From: Kribbella sindirgiensis
GTDB taxonomy: Bacteria; Actinomycetota; Actinomycetes; Propionibacteriales; Kribbellaceae
Length of the DNA stretch: 64,000 nucleotides
Assembly (NCBI RefSeq): GCF_004331435.1
Contig: NZ_SJKA01000007.1
Span: 186,001-250,000 of the forward strand
Reading direction: 5' to 3'
How positions within the stretch are numbered: position 1 is the stretch's first letter; every line of letters begins with the position of its first letter. Both the position numbers and the translations under genes were made by a program. Positions 33,687 through 42,097 of the stretch are shown in pieces. Under the pieces are notes generated by a model that ran no database searches, had not been told where the DNA came from, and was given only the letters and a program-made list of their open reading frames with translations.

Positions 33687-35339
33687 CTAGCCTATTTCCC
33701 AGCTGAAGGGCATCCGCAGTACGCCGGCCGGCGGCAACCCGAGCGCGCTGTAGAGACCGGTGGTCAGGCCGTCGAGCGTCAACGGCGCCGCACTGACCGC
33801 CAGGTCATCGGTCGTCGTCGGCGCCTTCAGCTGACTGAGCAGGTTGCGGTGCGGTACGGAGGTCACGGCGATCTCGTCGCGGTCCAGACCGGCCCGGTTG
33901 CACGCGAGCGTCAGTGCGTGCTGGAAGCCGCCGAGCTCGTCGATCAGCTTGTGGCTGTGCGCGTCCGCACCGGTCCAGACGCGTCCGCGGGCCAACGATT
34001 CCAGCTGCTCCTCGGGCAGGCCGCGGTCCTGTGCGGCCTTGGCGACGAAGTCCTTGTAGATGCGGTCGAGGATCTCCTCCAGCCGCGCCCACTGCTCGTC
34101 GGTGAACTCCTCCTGCGCCGAGAACATCTGCGCGTTCGCGCCCTCGGACACGGCCTCGCGTGAGATGCCGATCCGCCCCAGCGCATCCCGTACGACGCCC
34201 TTCCCGGTGAGGACCCCGATCGACCCGGTGATCGTGCCGGGCTGCGCGACGATCACGTCGGCCGGCATCGCGACGAAGTACCCGCCGGATGCGGCCACAC
34301 CGCCCATCGACGCGATCACAGGGCGTCCGGTCGAGCGCAGCCGCAGTACCTCGTTGCGGATCGCGTCTGACGCGACGTACGAACCACCTGGGCTGTCGAC
34401 GCGCAGCACTACCGCCTTCACGCGTTCGTTGTCCGCGACAGCGCGCAGTGCGGCGCCGACCGTGTCGGAGCCAGAGCCAGGACCACCCATCGGGCTGTTG
34501 GAGTTGCGGCCGACCGAGATAGCACCTGTCACGCGGACGACCGCTACCAGCGGCTTCTGCGGCCAGGGGAGGTTCTTGCGTACCTCGTCGAGCGTCCGCG
34601 GACCACGGCGGATGTACCGCTCGGCCAGCAGCCTGTCGTCGTACTGGAGCTGCTTCTCGAGCTCGTCGTACACGTCCGACCGGTAGCCGAGTCGATCGAC
34701 CAGTCCGGCGTCCAGACCGGCCTGTGCGGGCAGGGGCGCGCTGTCGACGAGCTCCCGGACCCGTGCGCTGTCCAGACGCCGCCGTACGGCGATGCCCTCG
34801 ACGATCTGCTCGTACGCCGATTCCGCGAGCCGCGACGCCATCTCGCGGGCAGGCGCGGTCATCTCCCGCTCGGTGAACGTGTCGGCAGCCGTCTTGTACT
34901 CACGCCGCTTGCCGAACTGCGGGATCACGCCGGCCTTGTCGAGCGCACCGCGGATGAAGACCGCCTGTACCGACACACCGGTGATCGCCAGGTCGCCGGA
35001 CGGCTGCAGCCAGATCTCGTCGAACGCCGTGGCCAGGTAGTACGGGACAGTGCCTTGTCCGGCCTCGCCGAAGGACTCGGTCCACGCGACAGCCGCCTTG
35101 CCCGACGTACGGAAGTCAGCCACCGCCTCACGCAGCTCCTGCACCTGGGCCAGTGAGAGCCGGTTGCCGCCGATGTGGGCCACTACGCCGACCACACCGT
35201 CGTCACGCGCCCCCTTCCGGAGCGCGCCTACCAGCTCGCGCAGCGTCGGTAGGTGGCGCGCACGGAACGCCGCCACGGGAGAGGAGGGCGGCGTCTCGAG
35301 TACACCGCGGGTCAGGTCCAGTTCAAGCAGAGTCCCCAT
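33687..35339 (-). CDS. sppA: Signal peptide peptidase SppA, long (67K) form
   Basis: A 550-residue tandem-domain S49 protease. The catalytic dyad of long SppA proteins is visible: K149 in EYKTAADTF of the first domain and S351 in GGVAASGGYF of the second. VDSPGGS, GTITGSIGV and the C-terminal RVWTGADA are conserved. It degrades cleaved signal peptides and small membrane proteins. There is no clear N-terminal membrane segment, so it may be peripheral or cytoplasmic, as in some actinomycetes. It converges on the adenosyltransferase gene with a 15-bp gap. Confidence 0.92.
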   Translation of the reverse strand: MGTLLELDLTRGVLETPPSSPVAAFRARHLPTLRELVGALRKGARDDGVVGVVAHIGGNRLSLAQVQELREAVADFRTSGKAAVAWTESFGEAGQGTVPYYLATAFDEIWLQPSGDLAITGVSVQAVFIRGALDKAGVIPQFGKRREYKTAADTFTEREMTAPAREMASRLAESAYEQIVEGIAVRRRLDSARVRELVDSAPLPAQAGLDAGLVDRLGYRSDVYDELEKQLQYDDRLLAERYIRRGPRTLDEVRKNLPWPQKPLVAVVRVTGAISVGRNSNSPMGGPGSGSDTVGAALRAVADNERVKAVVLRVDSPGGSYVASDAIRNEVLRLRSTGRPVIASMGGVAASGGYFVAMPADVIVAQPGTITGSIGVLTGKGVVRDALGRIGISREAVSEGANAQMFSAQEEFTDEQWARLEEILDRIYKDFVAKAAQDRGLPEEQLESLARGRVWTGADAHSHKLIDELGGFQHALTLACNRAGLDRDEIAVTSVPHRNLLSQLKAPTTTDDLAVSAAPLTLDGLTTGLYSALGLPPAGVLRMPFSWEIG

Positions 35340-35370
35340 ACCAAGACCCTAGACCCACGCCAAAGGTCAC

Positions 35371-35703
35371 TCAGGGCACGTCGAGCAGACCGCGGGCGGC
35401 GGCCTCGTCCTTCGGCCAGACGTAGACCGTCCAGCCGTCGGTCGTGCGGGCCGCAGTGGCCTTGATGCCGAAGTCCTTCAGGCGGCTGACCAGGACGCGG
35501 GCGTCGTTGTAGTTCGGCACGGTGCGGATGTCGATGAGCAGGCCGAAGGCGTCCCGGTCGGCCGGGCGATGGTCGACCCGGCGCACCAGCGACCCGCCCT
35601 TCGCCTTCGAGAAGGCCCAGCGGCACAGCAGCACCATCAGACCGGCCAGGGCGATGGCCACCACCGGGAACAGGAAGTAATCCTCGGCGAACACGGACAC
35701 CAT
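35371..35703 (-). CDS. Small single-pass membrane protein with DUF2007-like domain
   Basis: A 110-residue protein from the ATG at 35703. One strong membrane helix (FLFPVVAIALAGLMVLLCRW) at residues ~10-30 is followed by a basic stretch. An ~65-residue cytosolic domain then ends ARVLVSRLKDFGIKATAART and VYVWPKDEAAARGLL. The pattern of an amphipathic helix, a short strand and a final VxVxxxDxxxAxxLL resembles DUF2007-type putative signalling domains, but this is a weak match by eye. It lies 31 bp before sppA on the same strand, so the two could be co-transcribed. Function unknown. Confidence 0.75.
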   Translation of the reverse strand: MVSVFAEDYFLFPVVAIALAGLMVLLCRWAFSKAKGGSLVRRVDHRPADRDAFGLLIDIRTVPNYNDARVLVSRLKDFGIKATAARTTDGWTVYVWPKDEAAARGLLDVP

Positions 35704-35831
35704 TGTCTCGCGAATCAAAAGATCGTGAACTCTTGGCAACCTTCCGTGTCTCCGGGGAGTCTTTACCAACACAGAGCTGCCACGCGGCCGCAACACCTCG
35801 GGGGCCGCCGGAAGAGCGGGAGGGCACGGAC

Positions 35832-36164
35832 ATGCTCGCACCGACCCACAGCAAGCCTGACACCTGTGACAACGTCGTACACCTGACCGGCATCCTGGAC
35901 GTGCGCACCGTCGGCGACGTCCGTCAAACTCTCAACGAACTGATCGACACCTCCGACGGCGACGTGATCGTCGACCTGGAAGAGGTCGACGCGGTCGACG
36001 CCACCGGCCTCGGCCTGCTGGTCGCGACCCACCGCCGGACCCAGTCGCTCGGCCGGCAACTCGTCCTCTGGCACCCGATGCCGTCGGTGGTCCGCATCCT
36101 CGCGGTCACCCGCCTGCACCGCGTCCTCAACGTCGAGCGAACACCGCTGCCGATGACCGCCTAG
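35832..36164 (+). CDS. STAS-domain protein (anti-sigma-factor antagonist type)
   Basis: A 110-residue protein consisting of a single STAS domain. The ATG at 35832 follows AGGGCA at a good distance. The core is VVHLTGILDVRTVGDVRQTL, VIVDLEEVDAVDATGLGLLV and a C-terminal LHRVLNVE. In SpoIIAA-like antagonists the motif D-x-S-G holds the phosphorylated Ser; here the corresponding residues are D-A-T-G, so Thr could be the phosphate acceptor. No anti-sigma kinase gene is adjacent. It may release a sigma factor or act in another STAS-based switch. Confidence 0.85.
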   Translation: MLAPTHSKPDTCDNVVHLTGILDVRTVGDVRQTLNELIDTSDGDVIVDLEEVDAVDATGLGLLVATHRRTQSLGRQLVLWHPMPSVVRILAVTRLHRVLNVERTPLPMTA

Positions 36165-36172
36165 GTCGTGTC

Positions 36173-36237
36173 GGGTGTGATCCACACCCCTGGTGACACC
36201 AGTCACGAGGGGAGGACTCACAAGGGCACAGAGTCCT
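36173..36237 (+). promoter_or_regulatory. Cluster of inverted repeats in the meaA leader
   Basis: Three exact inverted repeats lie in 65 bp before the meaA start. GGGTGTG/CACACCC at 36173-36179 and 36183-36189 flank ATC. GTGAC/GTCAC follow at about 36193-36206, overlapping TGGTG/CACCA. AGGACTC/GAGTCCT at 36213-36219 and 36231-36237 surround an 11-nt loop and end 12 nt before the ATG, masking the best GGGGAGG ribosome-like run. The first two look like operator sites and the last like an RNA hairpin. Confidence 0.5.
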
Positions 36238-36249
36238 ACTCTCGGGTAC

Positions 36250-38229
36250 ATGGCGACCGAGAAGGATCGACCCTGGGTGATGCGCACGTACGCGGGCCAC
36301 TCGTCCGCGGCGGAGTCCAACGCGCTGTTCCGGCGGAACCTCGCGAAGGGCCAGACCGGGCTGTCGGTCGCGTTCGACCTGCCGACCCAGACCGGGTACG
36401 ACGCGGACCACCCGCTCGCGAAGGGTGAGGTCGGGAAGGTCGGCGTACCGGTCGCGCACCTGGGCGACGTGCGGGCGCTGTTCGACCAGATCCCGCTCGC
36501 GCGGATGAACACGTCGATGACGATCAACGCGCCCGCGATGTGGCTGCTCGCGCTGTACCAGGTGGCCGCGCAGGAGCAGGGCGCGCTGCCGGACGAGCTG
36601 ACCGGGACCACCCAGAACGACATCGTCAAGGAGTACCTGTCGCGCGGGACGTACGCGTTCCCGCCGGACGCGTCGCTGCGGCTGACGACCGACGTGATCG
36701 CCTACACGGTCGCCACCATGCCGAAGTGGAACCCGATCAACATCTGCAGCTACCACCTGCAGGAGGCCGGCGCGACGCCCGTGCAGGAGCTGGCGTTCGC
36801 GCTGTCGACGGCGATCGCCGTCCTCGACCGGGTGCGGGACGGCGGGCAGGTCCCGCCGGAGCGGTTCGGGGACGTGGTGCAGCGGATCTCGTTCTTCGTG
36901 AACGCCGGCGTGCGGTTCATCGAGGAGACGTGCAAGATGCGCGCCTTCGTCCAGCTCTGGGACTCGTTGACCTTGGAGCGGTACGGCGTCACGGACGCGA
37001 AGGCCCGGCGGCTGCGGTACGGCGTACAGGTGAACTCGCTCGGGCTGACCGAGGCGCAGCCGGAGAACAACGTGCAGCGGATCGTCCTCGAGATGCTCGG
37101 GGTGACGCTGTCGAAGAACGCACGGGCCCGGGCGGTCCAGCTGCCGGCGTGGAACGAGGCGCTCGGGTTGCCGCGACCGTGGGACCAGCAGTGGTCGCTG
37201 CGGATGCAGCAGGTGCTGGCGTACGAGTCCGACCTGCTCGAGTACGACGACATCTTCGACGGCTCGCACGTGATCGAAGCCAAGGTCAACGAGCTGGTCG
37301 AGGGGGCGCGCGAGGAGATCGACCGGGTGCAGGCGATGGGCGGCGCGGTCGCCGCCGTCGAGAGCGGGTACCTCAAGCAGGCCCTCGTCGGATCGCATGC
37401 CGAGCGGCGGCAGCGGATCGAGTCCGGCGAACAGGTCGTCGTCGGGGTGAACAAGTTCGAGAACACCGAGCCGTCGCCGCTGACGGCCGACCTCGACACC
37501 GCGATCCAGACCGTCGACCCGGCGGCCGAATCGGCGGCCCTGAAGTCGTTGCAGACCTGGCGTGCCGAGCGCGACGCGGCCGCCGTCGACACCGCCCTGT
37601 CGAAGCTGCGTGCCGCGGCGAAGACGACCGACAACCTGATGCCCGTCACGCTCGAGTGCGCACGCGCCGGCGTGACCACCGGGGAATGGGCCGGCGTACT
37701 GCGCGAGATGTACGGCGAGTACCGCGCACCGACCGGTGTCGCCGGATCCGTCGGGGTGTCCGGCGGTGGCGCCGAGATCGCCGCGGTCCGCGAGAAGGTC
37801 ACCGCCACGTCCACCGAGCTGGGCGGCCGGCTGCGCCTCCTGGTCGGCAAGCCCGGTCTGGACGGCCACTCGAACGGCGCCGAGCAGGTCGCGGTCCGCG
37901 CCCGCGACGTCGGCTTCGAGGTTATCTACCAAGGCATCCGCCTGACCCCCGAGCAGATCGTCGCCGCGGCCGTCGCCGAGGACGTGCACTGCGTCGGCCT
38001 CTCGATCCTGTCGGGCTCCCACATGGAACTGGTCCCGCAGGTCGTCGAAGGGCTCCGCGAGGTCGGTCTGGAAGACGTTCCCGTCGTCGTCGGCGGCATC
38101 GTCCCCGACGCCGACGCGAAAGCCCTGCGGGCCGCCGGCGTAGCGGCCGTCTACACACCGAAGGACTACGACCTCACCGGCATGATGTCCGACGTCGTCG
38201 ATGTCATCCGGAGCGTCAACAAGTTGTAG
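36250..38229 (+). CDS. meaA: MeaA-type B12-dependent acyl-CoA mutase (ethylmalonyl-CoA mutase)
   Basis: A 659-residue single-chain mutase with the catalytic barrel first and the cobalamin domain at the C-terminus. The start MATEKDRPWVMRTYAGHS matches the family N-terminus. TGLSVAFDLPTQTGYD, MNTSMTINAPAMWLLALY and WNPINICSYH are barrel landmarks. In the B12 domain D538-G-H540-S-N-G gives the cobalt-ligand DxHxxG, followed by ILSGSH and VVGGI. MeaA/Ecm enzymes convert ethylmalonyl-CoA to methylsuccinyl-CoA in the ethylmalonyl-CoA pathway for acetyl-CoA assimilation; precursor supply for secondary metabolism is an alternative role. A cobalamin adenosyltransferase gene is close by. Confidence 0.92.
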   Translation: MATEKDRPWVMRTYAGHSSAAESNALFRRNLAKGQTGLSVAFDLPTQTGYDADHPLAKGEVGKVGVPVAHLGDVRALFDQIPLARMNTSMTINAPAMWLLALYQVAAQEQGALPDELTGTTQNDIVKEYLSRGTYAFPPDASLRLTTDVIAYTVATMPKWNPINICSYHLQEAGATPVQELAFALSTAIAVLDRVRDGGQVPPERFGDVVQRISFFVNAGVRFIEETCKMRAFVQLWDSLTLERYGVTDAKARRLRYGVQVNSLGLTEAQPENNVQRIVLEMLGVTLSKNARARAVQLPAWNEALGLPRPWDQQWSLRMQQVLAYESDLLEYDDIFDGSHVIEAKVNELVEGAREEIDRVQAMGGAVAAVESGYLKQALVGSHAERRQRIESGEQVVVGVNKFENTEPSPLTADLDTAIQTVDPAAESAALKSLQTWRAERDAAAVDTALSKLRAAAKTTDNLMPVTLECARAGVTTGEWAGVLREMYGEYRAPTGVAGSVGVSGGGAEIAAVREKVTATSTELGGRLRLLVGKPGLDGHSNGAEQVAVRARDVGFEVIYQGIRLTPEQIVAAAVAEDVHCVGLSILSGSHMELVPQVVEGLREVGLEDVPVVVGGIVPDADAKALRAAGVAAVYTPKDYDLTGMMSDVVDVIRSVNKL

Positions 38230-38239
38230 GTTGGGGCGC

Positions 38240-39058
38240 ATGACCGCTAATACTCGGCAGCTGTCCAACGGAACTGAGATCCCGGTGCTTGGGCTCGGGG
38301 TCTGGCAGGTGGATGACGGGGCGGAGTGCGAGCGCGCCGTCACCTGGGCACTCGAGGCCGGCTACCGGCTGATCGACACCGCGCAGGCGTACCGCAACGA
38401 GGCCAGCGTCGGGAAGGCGATCCGGGAGAGCGGGGTCCCACGCGAAGAGATCTTCCTGACGACGAAGTTCTACCCGGGTGGGAAGGACGCGCGGGTCGAG
38501 GCGGAGAAGAGCCTCGAGCGGCTCGGGACCGACTACCTCGACCTCTACCTGATCCACTGGCCGCAGGGCGGGCCGACCTGGGCCTGGCCGGCGATGGAAG
38601 CCGCCGTGGACGCGGGCCTCACCAAGGGCATCGGCATCTCCAACTTCAGCGCCGCCGAGCTGCAGGCGCTGAGCAAGATCGCCCGGATCCAGCCGGCCGC
38701 GAACCAGGTCCTGTTCAGCCCGTTCGAGTACCGCAAGGAACTCGTCGAGGCCTGCGAGGAGGCGGATGTCGTCGTGCAGGCGTACAGCCCGCTCGGCACC
38801 GGACGCCACCTCGGCGACCCGGCCATCGCCCGCATCGCCGAGGCGACCGGCCACACACCGGCGCAGGTCCTGATCCGCTGGGCGATCCAGAAGGGCCTCT
38901 CGGTCATCCCGAAGTCGATCCACCAGGACCGCATCGTCGAGAACTTCAACGTGTTCGACTTCGAGCTGGACGACGCCTCGGTCGCCGCTCTGGACGCGCT
39001 CGACACCACCAACCTGACGGCGGACGCCCTGTCCCAGAGCGGCAAGTGGTGGTCCTGA
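38240..39058 (+). CDS. Aldo/keto reductase (AKR5-like)
   Basis: A 272-residue TIM-barrel NADPH oxidoreductase. The catalytic tetrad is in place: D46 in LIDTAQAY, Y51, K76 in LTTKF and H106 in LYLIHWP. IPKSIHQDRIVENF forms the NADPH-phosphate site near the C-terminus. It resembles 2,5-diketo-D-gluconate reductase-type AKRs, but the true substrate is unknown. It begins 10 bp after meaA and may share its transcript. Its stop lies inside a shared hairpin terminator with the convergent glycosyltransferase gene. Confidence 0.92.
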   Translation: MTANTRQLSNGTEIPVLGLGVWQVDDGAECERAVTWALEAGYRLIDTAQAYRNEASVGKAIRESGVPREEIFLTTKFYPGGKDARVEAEKSLERLGTDYLDLYLIHWPQGGPTWAWPAMEAAVDAGLTKGIGISNFSAAELQALSKIARIQPAANQVLFSPFEYRKELVEACEEADVVVQAYSPLGTGRHLGDPAIARIAEATGHTPAQVLIRWAIQKGLSVIPKSIHQDRIVENFNVFDFELDDASVAALDALDTTNLTADALSQSGKWWS

Positions 39059-39089
39059 GCACCAGCCTCAGACCAGCAGGCTGGTGCTC
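39057..39089. terminator. Bidirectional hairpin overlapping two convergent stop codons
   Basis: GAGCACCAGCCT at 39057-39068 pairs perfectly with AGGCTGGTGCTC at 39078-39089 around a 9-nt loop. The left arm includes the last bases of the aldo/keto reductase stop, and the loop starts in the stop of the leftward glycosyltransferase. The two genes therefore end within a single terminator. Confidence 0.82.
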
Positions 39090-41842
39090 TTCGCCATCTT
39101 CTCCCTGAAGGCCCGCCACCTCGTCTCCGGCAGTTCGGGCGGGCCGGGGAGGAGCTTGCGTACGACGGTCGCGCCAGGGGCCCAGGCGGCGTCGGGCAAG
39201 GTCCCCATCACGTCGGCGTACACCGACCGGAGGACCTCGGCCTGCGCTGCCCACGAGAACCGATGCTGTAGTTCGGGGTCGTTGGCGATGCGTTGGGCGA
39301 TGCGGTCGCGGTCGGCGAGCACCGTCTGAACTGCCCGCACGAGGCCGTCCACGTCACCCGCGGGGTAGACCGCTCCGAGGTCCAGCTCCTTCACCAGATC
39401 GGCCTGTGCCGGGGTATCGCTGGTGATGATGGGCAGCCCGGCGGCGATGTACTCGCAGAACTTGTTCGTCACCGCAATGTCGTGGTTCGGCGCGTGCAGC
39501 AGCGGGCTGAGACCGATGGTGGCCGAGCGAAGGTACAGCGGCACGACCTCGGCCGCGACGAACGGCGCCAGGTGCACGCGGTCGGCCACGCCCAGCTCGG
39601 CGGCGCGGGCCTCCAACTCGGCGGTGACGGAGTTGGCCCGCGCGACGATCGCGAGATGGACCCCAGGCAAGTGCGTCAGCCCTTCGACCGCCGTCCCGAC
39701 GCCGCGAGCACGGTTGACGCCGCCGCCGTACACCAGCAGCGGAACGTCCTCGGGCAACCGCAGCTGCTCGCGCAGGCCTACCACCTCGGTGTCCTCGGGC
39801 GGCGAGACCGGGGCGTTGAGGACCACGTCGGGCAGCTCGGTCAGCTTGTGGTCACGCTTGAGCCACTGCGCCAGCGGCTCGGACACCGTGACGACGCGGT
39901 CGGCGTCGCGGATGAACTCGCGTTCGAGATCGCTGTACGCCGCGACTCGGCGCGGAGCCACGACCGGCACGCCCGGGATGTACTCGTGGGCGTCGTAGAT
40001 GATCTTGATCGTCCGCCCGTCGAGCGCCGCCCGGTGCGCTGCCCGCGCCGCGATGCCGAGCATGAACACGTCGTGCACGTGGATGACCTCGATCAGCAGG
40101 CGGTCGAGCAGCGGGCCCAGCGTCAGCTCCTGGTCGACGAGCTCGGGCATCACCCGCCGCCAGCGCCCCGACGGCAGGTAGCGGTACAGGGCGAGCAGCC
40201 GCTCGCGCCGCTTGCCGATGCCCAGGTCGGTGATGTCGGCCGCGGGCCTGGTACGCCGGAACGAGTACGCGCGGGCCTGGAGGACGGCGCGGTGCAGCCG
40301 CAGCATCCGCCAGCGCACCGCCCGCCGCATCCGGTCGCGGACGGACCGCTTGGCTGAGCCGGACTCGCCGCCGGCGCGCTGGTGATCGCGGCGGTCGCGG
40401 CCGCGGTCGCCGCGCAGCTCGCGGCTCGCGTACTGCCAGCGGCCGTAGGCCAGCGTGTACTCGGCTTCGGTCCTGAACCACGGCCGCAGGTTCGTCTTGA
40501 GGTTGGCCAGCCGTTTGCGCCACCCCGTCAGCAGCACCTTCGACGGGATGATCGGGCACAGCACCTGCACCTTGCCGAAGTAGCGGACGCCCCGGAACCG
40601 GCGTCCGGGGAGGCCGATGCAGGTGACGTCGAGGTCCCAGTTGGCGACCGTCTGCGCGTACTTGAGCACGCGGGCGTCGACGACGATGTCGTTGCCGGCC
40701 ATCATCACGACCTTGGGCCGGATCCAGGACGGCTTCCAGTCGACAGGCACCGGACTGGACTGGGTCGACTGCTCGACGAGCGCGGCCAGGGCGTCCGCCG
40801 ACCAGCTGCCGTCGTGCACCATCTCGACGAAGTCCGCTCCGCGGGCCGCGATCTCACGGCCCCGCTCCGGGTGCGCGATCAGGTCGAGGACGACCTGCTC
40901 GACGGTGTCGGGGGTCGCGTCGACGATCGGCAGGTCCAGCCCGGTCTCCGCGGCCACGCGGTCCCGGACGTGCTGGGCGATGTGCCCCACCACGACCCGG
41001 CCCGCCGCCATCGCCTCGCACGCGGCGACGCCGTAACTGCCGATGCGGAACTGGTCGAGCACGATGTCGGCGTCGCGGTAGACGGCCGGCATGTCCGCCG
41101 GGTCGACACCCTCGACCCTGCGATAGGTGATCAGGCCCCGCTCCGCCAGGCTCTCCATGATCGGGTCGATCAGCTCGGAACCCTTCATGGCCGACTTGCT
41201 CGGCGCGTGCGCCACCACCGGCTTCCTGTGCGCGAGCACCGGGGCGTCACTGCGCCAGGCCTCGACGTCGACGATCACCGGGCACCAGATCGCGTTCGGG
41301 ACGTAGTCGAGCAGATCGGGGGTGGAGACGTACACCCGGCCCGGGTACGACGTGAACAGCTCGACGGCCCGGGTGGAATTGCGTTCGAGCAGCTCGACGG
41401 TCTCGTCGTCCAGGTTGGGGAACGGCGACCACGGCTCGGTCTCCGCGTGCCGGCTGGGGATGCGGACGTCGGAGCCGTGGGCGATCAGCCCCACCTGCAG
41501 ACCCTTGGTGAGCAGATGCGGGATCTCGAAGGACCCGTCCGGCCCGTGCAGGGGGCCGAAGATCGGCCGGGCCGCCTCGAGCAGCACGTGCGTGTAGTTG
41601 CGCACGACGTGGTTGTAGAAGTTCAGCCGCCAGCGCGGATTACGCCGGTACGTGCGCGCAGGTACGCCGTAGTCGACCGGGTAGTCGAGCACTCCCTTGA
41701 AGAAGGCGAACGACGTCGCCTTCGTGGCCGGCACCCGCTCCTCGAGCGCCCGGGCCCACCGGGTGCCCTGACCCGCGAAGTTGGCCGGGCCGACGAGCAG
41801 CCGGACGGATCCGTCGAGCCGCGCCGGCATTCCGTCATCCAC
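39068..41842 (-). CDS. Two-domain glycosyltransferase (tandem GT-B, GT4-like)
   Basis: A 924-residue cytoplasmic protein made of two glycosyltransferase modules. The N-terminal ~380 residues form one GT-B-like unit, with LIAHGSDVRIPSRH, VAHAPSKSAMKGSELI and the nucleotide-site-like FRIGSYGVAACEAMAAGRVV. A basic linker (ELRGDRGRDRRDHQRAGG region) leads to a second GT4-type unit: IHVHDVFMLGIAAR, YDAHEYIPGV, LLVYGGGVNRARG, LSPLLHAPNHDIAVTNKFCEYIAAGLP. It probably builds a cell-surface polysaccharide or glycolipid. The GTG at 41842 follows GGGGGGA by 8 nt; an ATG at 41884 lacks a ribosome site. No partner sugar genes are adjacent. Confidence 0.82.
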   Translation of the reverse strand: MDDGMPARLDGSVRLLVGPANFAGQGTRWARALEERVPATKATSFAFFKGVLDYPVDYGVPARTYRRNPRWRLNFYNHVVRNYTHVLLEAARPIFGPLHGPDGSFEIPHLLTKGLQVGLIAHGSDVRIPSRHAETEPWSPFPNLDDETVELLERNSTRAVELFTSYPGRVYVSTPDLLDYVPNAIWCPVIVDVEAWRSDAPVLAHRKPVVAHAPSKSAMKGSELIDPIMESLAERGLITYRRVEGVDPADMPAVYRDADIVLDQFRIGSYGVAACEAMAAGRVVVGHIAQHVRDRVAAETGLDLPIVDATPDTVEQVVLDLIAHPERGREIAARGADFVEMVHDGSWSADALAALVEQSTQSSPVPVDWKPSWIRPKVVMMAGNDIVVDARVLKYAQTVANWDLDVTCIGLPGRRFRGVRYFGKVQVLCPIIPSKVLLTGWRKRLANLKTNLRPWFRTEAEYTLAYGRWQYASRELRGDRGRDRRDHQRAGGESGSAKRSVRDRMRRAVRWRMLRLHRAVLQARAYSFRRTRPAADITDLGIGKRRERLLALYRYLPSGRWRRVMPELVDQELTLGPLLDRLLIEVIHVHDVFMLGIAARAAHRAALDGRTIKIIYDAHEYIPGVPVVAPRRVAAYSDLEREFIRDADRVVTVSEPLAQWLKRDHKLTELPDVVLNAPVSPPEDTEVVGLREQLRLPEDVPLLVYGGGVNRARGVGTAVEGLTHLPGVHLAIVARANSVTAELEARAAELGVADRVHLAPFVAAEVVPLYLRSATIGLSPLLHAPNHDIAVTNKFCEYIAAGLPIITSDTPAQADLVKELDLGAVYPAGDVDGLVRAVQTVLADRDRIAQRIANDPELQHRFSWAAQAEVLRSVYADVMGTLPDAAWAPGATVVRKLLPGPPELPETRWRAFREKMAKSTSLLV

Positions 41843-41934
41843 AGTGTTAATCCCCCCACGAGATCTCCCGGCCAGTCTTGACATTTAAGGACTAGACCGG
41901 TATTGGGACAGACCACTCCGCGGCCTGCGCACTT

Positions 41935-41960
41935 GGTATGAGTCCCCCCGGACTCATACC
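41935..41960. terminator. Perfect 11-bp hairpin in the 41.9-kb intergenic gap
   Basis: GGTATGAGTCC at 41935-41945 pairs exactly with GGACTCATACC at 41950-41960 across a CCCC loop. It lies downstream of the leftward amidohydrolase gene and upstream of the glycosyltransferase gene. It is probably a terminator for the former, although an operator role for the latter cannot be excluded. No U-tract follows. Confidence 0.6.
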
Positions 41961-42007
41961 TATAGATGCAGTGGGACTCTCAGTTGGTTGCCAGGAACGC
42001 CCATTTG

Positions 42008-42097
42008 TTACCGAAGGCCGCCGCTGTAGTGCTCGGCGAAGGCGCCCAGCGCGAACGGCGACCACAGCGTGCGTCCGACGGCAGTACCAGTACTCAC
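42008..42097 (-). other. 29-residue micro-ORF coupled to amidohydrolase, possibly a gene remnant
   Basis: A GTG overlaps the amidohydrolase stop as GTGA and opens a 29-codon frame ending at TAA 42008-42010. Its product ends in LWSPFALGAFAEHYSGGLR, which reads like the natural C-terminus of a larger protein, not random antisense. It could be a real translationally coupled peptide, or the fused ends of a second operon gene that has lost its middle. It is too short for a firm call. Confidence 0.25.

Noticed and set aside
31739-33706. Long plus-strand frame across murA and the start of pduO
   Set aside because: Antisense shadow of murA with repetitive Arg/Gly/His composition; the murA and pduO signatures are decisive.
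35704-35831. Sigma-factor promoter in the divergent gap before the STAS gene
   Set aside because: TTGGCA and GAACT-like boxes exist, but no -10 at proper spacing stands out, so no call was made.
40382-41881. Plus-strand frame opposite the double glycosyltransferase
   Set aside because: No domain motifs, His/Arg/Val-rich, and no ribosome site; the minus-strand protein is clearly real.
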